Assembly: GCA_030635415.1 (NCBI GenBank)
Contig: DAOVYW010000076.1
Location: forward strand, 1-9,688
Reading direction: 5' to 3'
DNA from: Candidatus Firestoneibacteriota bacterium
GTDB lineage: Bacteria; Oederibacteriota; JAAXVQ01; JAUVAV01
Length of the DNA: 9,688 nucleotides
Under the pieces are notes generated by a model. It ran no database searches, was not told the DNA's origin, and saw nothing but the letters and a program-made list of their open reading frames with translations. Positions 6,333-9,688 of this stretch are shown in pieces (the stretch's first letter is position 1; each line of letters opens with the position of its first letter). Both the position numbers and the translations under genes were made by a program.

Positions 6333-7517
6333 TTAACTGGGTGAACCACCCCTTTGTTTTTGTAACGCTTTCTGGTATACCTTCATGGTTTTGCGGGCTG
6401 TGGCCTCCCAGGTAAAATGTTCGGATTGCCGGTGCCCGGCTATGGCTAAATCATGAGCCTTCCGAGAATCATTCAACACGGACAATATGGCCTGGGCAAT
6501 ACTACAAGGATTTTCGGGATCAGCAAAACACGCCGCTTTTCCGGCCAGCTCGGGAATAGACCCGGCCTCAGAGGTAACTACCGGCACACCGAGATAAAAT
6601 GCCTGCAGAATGGGCAAGCCGAAGCCCTCGGCACGTGTGGGATAGGCCAATACCGCCGCGCCCTGGAATAAGGCCATCAGTTCTTTTTCATTAACATACT
6701 CTAAAATGCGCACTCGGTCTCTTAAACCCAGGTTATTTACCAGCTTCGGAATCCGGGAGCGTCGGGCCTTTTCCAGGCCCGTCAAAACGAGCGTAGCCGC
6801 GGATTTGAGCGGAAATTGCGCAAAAGCCCGGACTAAATTGGCGGTATTTTTTCGCAAATCAATCGCGCCAAAACCTAAAACATAGGGCCGCGGTATTTTA
6901 AGCTCCACCAGCGTTTTTGCGACCTCTCGCTCATGTAGCAACGCAAGCTGGTGGGGTGCGCCCAAAGGTACGACGTGGATATTCCCGGGTTTAAGACGCA
7001 GTTTACTGATAAGTTCCAATCGCGAATATTCAGAATCGGTTAGAACCAGCTTGGCCCGGTTAGCTCCCGGGGTTACGCCATAATAGTAGTAATAATGCGC
7101 CAGCAACTGACGCGGATATACAGCGCCCGATATCTGAGTTAGTTTTCTGATAAAAATGGCATCATGAACTGTAACCACATGCGGCACTTTGGATTTCCAG
7201 GGCGAAGCATTGGCAGTACAATGCAACAGCGAAGCTTGGGACCGGACTGCCAGCCGGGGCAGTTCTCTCTGTTCCCAGAGAACAGTATTTTTTCCCGAGC
7301 CCCAAACCCGTTCAATTCCCTTGAGCCCGGGCCAGGGATCCGGCCCGGCAGCCCGGGCCAAGGCTACTCTAATCTCCGGCCGGGGAGAAATTACGGCCAG
7401 GGCCGGAAGTAAGCGAAGAATATAAATGCCCATTCCCCGCGGCCGGCCTTGCGCCGGCCTTCCGTCCACCAATATAATTGAATTCTTCCAATCTCTTCCA
7501 TTACCCACCGGTTTCAA
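6333..7517 (-). CDS. GT4-family glycosyltransferase
   Basis: This 394-residue GT-B enzyme should transfer a sugar from a nucleotide sugar to a growing glycan at the inner face of the membrane. The N-terminal Rossmann domain shows the glycine-rich acceptor loop GRPRGMGIYILRLL (24-37), VTVHDAIF (115-122) and LTDSEYSR (159-166). The donor-binding half shows VLGFGAIDLRKN (213-224), VLAYPTRAEGFGLPILQAF (289-307) and the GVPVVTSEAGSIPE stretch (310-323). The EX7E motif has Glu297, but the second Glu is Gln305. Five Tyr in a row occur at 142-146. The start is TTG, four bases overlapping the stop of the preceding gene (TTGA), with GGAGG (CCTCC at 7525-7529) seven bases upstream, so translation is coupled. 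The next in-frame candidate start, a GTG at codon 4, cannot be excluded. Donor and acceptor sugars cannot be read from the sequence. Confidence 0.9.
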   Translation of the reverse strand: MKPVGNGRDWKNSIILVDGRPAQGRPRGMGIYILRLLPALAVISPRPEIRVALARAAGPDPWPGLKGIERVWGSGKNTVLWEQRELPRLAVRSQASLLHCTANASPWKSKVPHVVTVHDAIFIRKLTQISGAVYPRQLLAHYYYYYGVTPGANRAKLVLTDSEYSRLELISKLRLKPGNIHVVPLGAPHQLALLHEREVAKTLVELKIPRPYVLGFGAIDLRKNTANLVRAFAQFPLKSAATLVLTGLEKARRSRIPKLVNNLGLRDRVRILEYVNEKELMALFQGAAVLAYPTRAEGFGLPILQAFYLGVPVVTSEAGSIPELAGKAACFADPENPCSIAQAILSVLNDSRKAHDLAIAGHRQSEHFTWEATARKTMKVYQKALQKQRGGSPS

Positions 7518-8692
7518 CGCATTTCCTCCATTACTTCCTTTATAACCTCTGCATAACGTTTAGTGATATCCTTCCAGGAAAATTTCCGGGCCAGATCGGC
7601 GCTCCCCCGGGAAAGCCGGAGGCGCAGGTCGGGATCTTTAATCAAGCGCTCCAGCGCTGCTGCCAGAGCCGCTGTATCCTCCGGAGGCACTAATAACATA
7701 TTTACATTATGCTCAAAATCATCCACTCCGGGTGGAGCCGGCCAGGTAGTAATCAGGGGCAGGGCTTGGGCCAGACAGGCAATTAAACTGCTTCGTTTTA
7801 AAGAAGCCCCGTCAACAAAAGGCAGGACAGCGCAATCCGCGCTGGCCAGATACTCGGCCGCCAAGTGCGGTTCGGCATATTCCGGCCGGGTAGTAAAGGC
7901 ACTCAAACCCGTAGCATTTAACTCACTCAGAATCCTTCTCTGATACGGATTTTTATCGGAAAACTGGGAGAGCATCAGGAGCTTGATTTCAGGGCAAACA
8001 TTGCGAAGCATGCACAGCGCCCTGAAAAGATTTTCCAGACCTTTAGGCGGATTGGCGAAGCCGAAAAAGGCCACAACAAAATCTTGGGCATGAAAACCCA
8101 GACTCTGCCGGCGATCTTCCCGGTTGAATTGTTCCGGCCGGCCGGGCAGACTGGATCCCAGCCGTATCTCGCAGCATCGGGCTGCCGCCTTGGCATGAAT
8201 CCGGGAAACACATCCGCGATCCAGAGAATCCACCAGGATCAATCTTTGGGAAACCTCCAGGGCGGGATAAATTCTAAGCCGGGACCAGGGAGAAAAATAG
8301 CGCAATTCGTGCAGGGTGGTTATCAGGGGAAGACGCGGAAATTTCTTCCGGAGATAGATAGGAAGCCAATTCACGGCCAAGGAACGGCCGTAAGCCGCTG
8401 TGGGCCACTGAAAATTAACCACATCTGGTTTCAACTCCGCAATCGCCTCTGCCAGGGTCCGAAGCATATGCCAGGACCATCGATTAACGCGGGCATGAAC
8501 TTTCAAACGAGTTAGGCCTTTAAGCTGTAAATTTGGCCGGACTTGCTCCGAAGTAAAAACATGCACGTGAAAATCCCGCTGCACGAGATTCTCGCACAGC
8601 GTAAAAGTATAGTCCCCCACCCCGCAACGCATCGGCGGCCAGGTTCCGGTAATAACCATTAAAGTTATTCCAGGTTTTTTTTCCACGGGCAT
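7514..8692 (-). CDS. GT4-family glycosyltransferase, variant lacking canonical EX7E
   Basis: This 392-residue GT-B glycosyltransferase has the N-terminal acceptor domain with GTWPPMRCGVGDYT (16-29), VVNFQWPT (91-98) and ITTLHELRYF (124-133). The donor domain has FFGFANPPKGLENL (209-222), LASADCAVLPF (282-292) and the PxVDGASLKRSSL segment (291-303). Where classical GT4 enzymes have E-x7-E, this protein has Asp294 and Ser302. The DGAS-x-(R/K)RSSL pattern looks like a recognised side branch of GT4 rather than damage, as the surroundings are intact. The ATG has a GGGGG site (CCCCC at 8699-8703) six bases upstream. It follows the GT2 gene by 21 bases, and its TGA overlaps the TTG of the next transferase. 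It probably adds one sugar in the same glycan pathway; the sugar specificity is unknown. Confidence 0.88.
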   Translation of the reverse strand: MPVEKKPGITLMVITGTWPPMRCGVGDYTFTLCENLVQRDFHVHVFTSEQVRPNLQLKGLTRLKVHARVNRWSWHMLRTLAEAIAELKPDVVNFQWPTAAYGRSLAVNWLPIYLRKKFPRLPLITTLHELRYFSPWSRLRIYPALEVSQRLILVDSLDRGCVSRIHAKAAARCCEIRLGSSLPGRPEQFNREDRRQSLGFHAQDFVVAFFGFANPPKGLENLFRALCMLRNVCPEIKLLMLSQFSDKNPYQRRILSELNATGLSAFTTRPEYAEPHLAAEYLASADCAVLPFVDGASLKRSSLIACLAQALPLITTWPAPPGVDDFEHNVNMLLVPPEDTAALAAALERLIKDPDLRLRLSRGSADLARKFSWKDITKRYAEVIKEVMEEMR

Positions 8693-8713
8693 TAATATCC
8701 CCCTATATGCTCC

Positions 8714-9652
8714 CTATTTTCGCAATCCCAGCGCCAAAAAAAATAATTTTATATAAATAGGCAGCCGGACGGGTAAATTCCGGCGGACTTCGCCTAAACC
8801 CAAGGCTTTTATCAGACTTCCCACTGTCCACACCACCGCATTACACGCCGCCATTATCCGGATTACTATCTCGCCCCGGTGGTGTTTGCGCCAGAATTTG
8901 AACTGGCTGCGGTAATAAAGCAGCACGCTTTCTCCCTGCGTCTTATTTGCCCCGGCTCCCCAATGGTGTATGATCCGGGCCCGGGGTTGATACCGCACTT
9001 TACCACCGGCAGCCGCCAAACGCAAAAACCAGTCAACTTCTTCATAGTATAAAAAAAATCTCTCATCTAAAAACCCGATCTTCTCAAAAACCTTTTGCCG
9101 GGTTATAAAACAGGCTCCTGAGACCTCGTTCACTTCAACCGGAACTTCAAAATCCAGACGGCCGAAAACAGCTTTTTTCCACCAGTCCGAAGCCTTAACT
9201 CTTCGCGGCAGCAGCCCTTCCATCCAGGTACTAAACATAGTCGGAAATTTTCTTCCCGACGGCAGAATACTCCCGTCACCATTTAATAGCTTGGGGCCCA
9301 CGGCCCAAGCTTCGGGATGCGCTTCCAGGTCTTCCAGCATAATTTGCAAAGCTTGGGGTTGCATCTCAGTATCCGGATTCAGGAGCATCCAAAAAGGCGC
9401 TTGGGCCAGATTCAAAGCCTGGTTGATACCGGCCGCAAAACCCAGGTTTTCCCGATTGGCTAACAACTGGATTTCAGGAAATTGCTCCGCTACAGCTTTG
9501 GCGCTTCCGTCGGAAGAAGCATTATCTACTACAATTATTTCCAGAGTCAGGCCAGCTGCCCCGGCCCGGAGCGCTTGTAGGCATTTTACTAAATATTCCC
9601 GCGTATTCCAATTAACTATAGCTATAGAAATTTGCGGTTCCGGTTTATTCAT
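8714..9652 (-). CDS. GT2-family glycosyltransferase, rhamnosyltransferase-like (WbbL type)
   Basis: This 312-residue GT-A enzyme uses a nucleotide sugar to extend a cell-surface glycan. Landmarks in order are ISIAIVNWNTREYLVKCL (8-25), VVDNASSDGS (41-50) for nucleotide binding and RENLGFAAGINQAL (67-80). These are followed by the metal-binding LLNPDTE at 90-96 (NPD in place of DXD), VSGACFITRQKVFEKIGFLDERFF (177-200) and YYEEVDWFLR (202-211), which contains the expected catalytic base, then HHWGAGANKT (229-238). The order and spacing match the WbbL/RfbN-like group that often transfers rhamnose, but the sugar is only inferred. Hydrophobic stretches at about 262-285 and 298-310 may anchor the C-terminus to the membrane. 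GGAG (CTCC at 9660-9663) lies seven bases before the ATG. The frame is open upstream to the window edge, but this ATG is favoured by the ribosome site and the ATGA overlap. Confidence 0.92.
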   Translation of the reverse strand: MNKPEPQISIAIVNWNTREYLVKCLQALRAGAAGLTLEIIVVDNASSDGSAKAVAEQFPEIQLLANRENLGFAAGINQALNLAQAPFWMLLNPDTEMQPQALQIMLEDLEAHPEAWAVGPKLLNGDGSILPSGRKFPTMFSTWMEGLLPRRVKASDWWKKAVFGRLDFEVPVEVNEVSGACFITRQKVFEKIGFLDERFFLYYEEVDWFLRLAAAGGKVRYQPRARIIHHWGAGANKTQGESVLLYYRSQFKFWRKHHRGEIVIRIMAACNAVVWTVGSLIKALGLGEVRRNLPVRLPIYIKLFFLALGLRK

Positions 9653-9688
9653 CTCTTTTCTCCGGTTAGTTCCCAGGTTTTTAAATGC
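9649..9688 (-). CDS. C-terminal end of an upstream gene (partial, 12 residues)
   Basis: One minus-strand frame from the right edge reads HLKTWELTGEKR and then stops at a TGA that overlaps the ATG of the GT2 gene as ATGA. This is the usual form of coupled genes in such operons, and the tail composition resembles the basic ends of glycosyltransferases. Only 12 codons are visible. The frame used by the GT2 gene is also open here, so this call is tentative. Confidence 0.4.
   Translation of the reverse strand, partial: HLKTWELTGEKR

Noticed and set aside
7563..8515. Two long plus-strand open frames (7563-7943 and 8084-8515) opposite the GT4 gene.
   Set aside because: They lie antisense to a clearly coding glycosyltransferase, show no family motif or credible ribosome site, and are explained by GC-rich codon use on the other strand.
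1..9688. Search by eye for tRNA, rRNA, CRISPR arrays, insertion sequences, integrases and attachment sites.
   Set aside because: No spaced direct-repeat array, transposase or integrase motif, or tRNA-like cloverleaf was seen. The intergenic gaps are all under 200 bases and are accounted for by promoters and one terminator.

Overview
The window is ordinary-looking chromosomal DNA from a bacterium. Every gene I can support reads on the minus strand, so transcription runs from high to low coordinates. The lineage cannot be fixed from sequence alone. A periplasm-directed TPR protein, a lipoprotein solute-binding protein and a block of nucleotide-sugar glycosyltransferases fit a Gram-negative-type (diderm) envelope. 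Promoters are of the sigma-70 kind and ribosome binding sites are mostly strong GGAGG-type. The base CCGG is strikingly common in the coding DNA.

Right-hand block (about 4676 to 9688): a tight polysaccharide or glycoconjugate operon. In transcription order it holds the tail of an upstream gene (ATGA overlap at the window edge), a GT2 rhamnosyltransferase-like enzyme, two GT4 enzymes joined by a TTGA stop/start overlap, and a family 5 peptide/oligopeptide-type binding lipoprotein only 19 bases downstream. The three transferases would add successive sugars to a lipid-linked glycan on the cytoplasmic side of the inner membrane. The binding protein has no permease or ATPase partner in view.

Middle (about 4020 to 4675): an HU/IHF-type nucleoid protein in its own unit, with a clear promoter, a possible 5' leader hairpin and a strong intrinsic terminator. 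Immediately after the terminator lies a near-consensus sigma-70 promoter (TTGACA, 17 bases, TATACT) for a stand-alone AAA-type ATPase (2916 to 4019). A perfect inverted repeat fills the spacer of that promoter and looks like an operator.

Left-hand block (1 to about 2875): a trehalose-6-phosphate phosphatase-like HAD protein with its own extended -10 promoter and an altered metal-binding motif. It is followed by the first 604 codons of a long exported TPR protein that runs off the left edge. The TPR protein shows a very regular 74-residue double repeat.

I found no RNA genes, CRISPR arrays, insertion sequences or phage genes, and no convincing undescribed multi-gene system. The most interesting items are the operator-like promoter architecture of the ATPase gene, the 74-residue super-repeat, the altered active-site residues in the phosphatase and both GT4 enzymes, and the orphan binding lipoprotein inside a glycosyltransferase operon.
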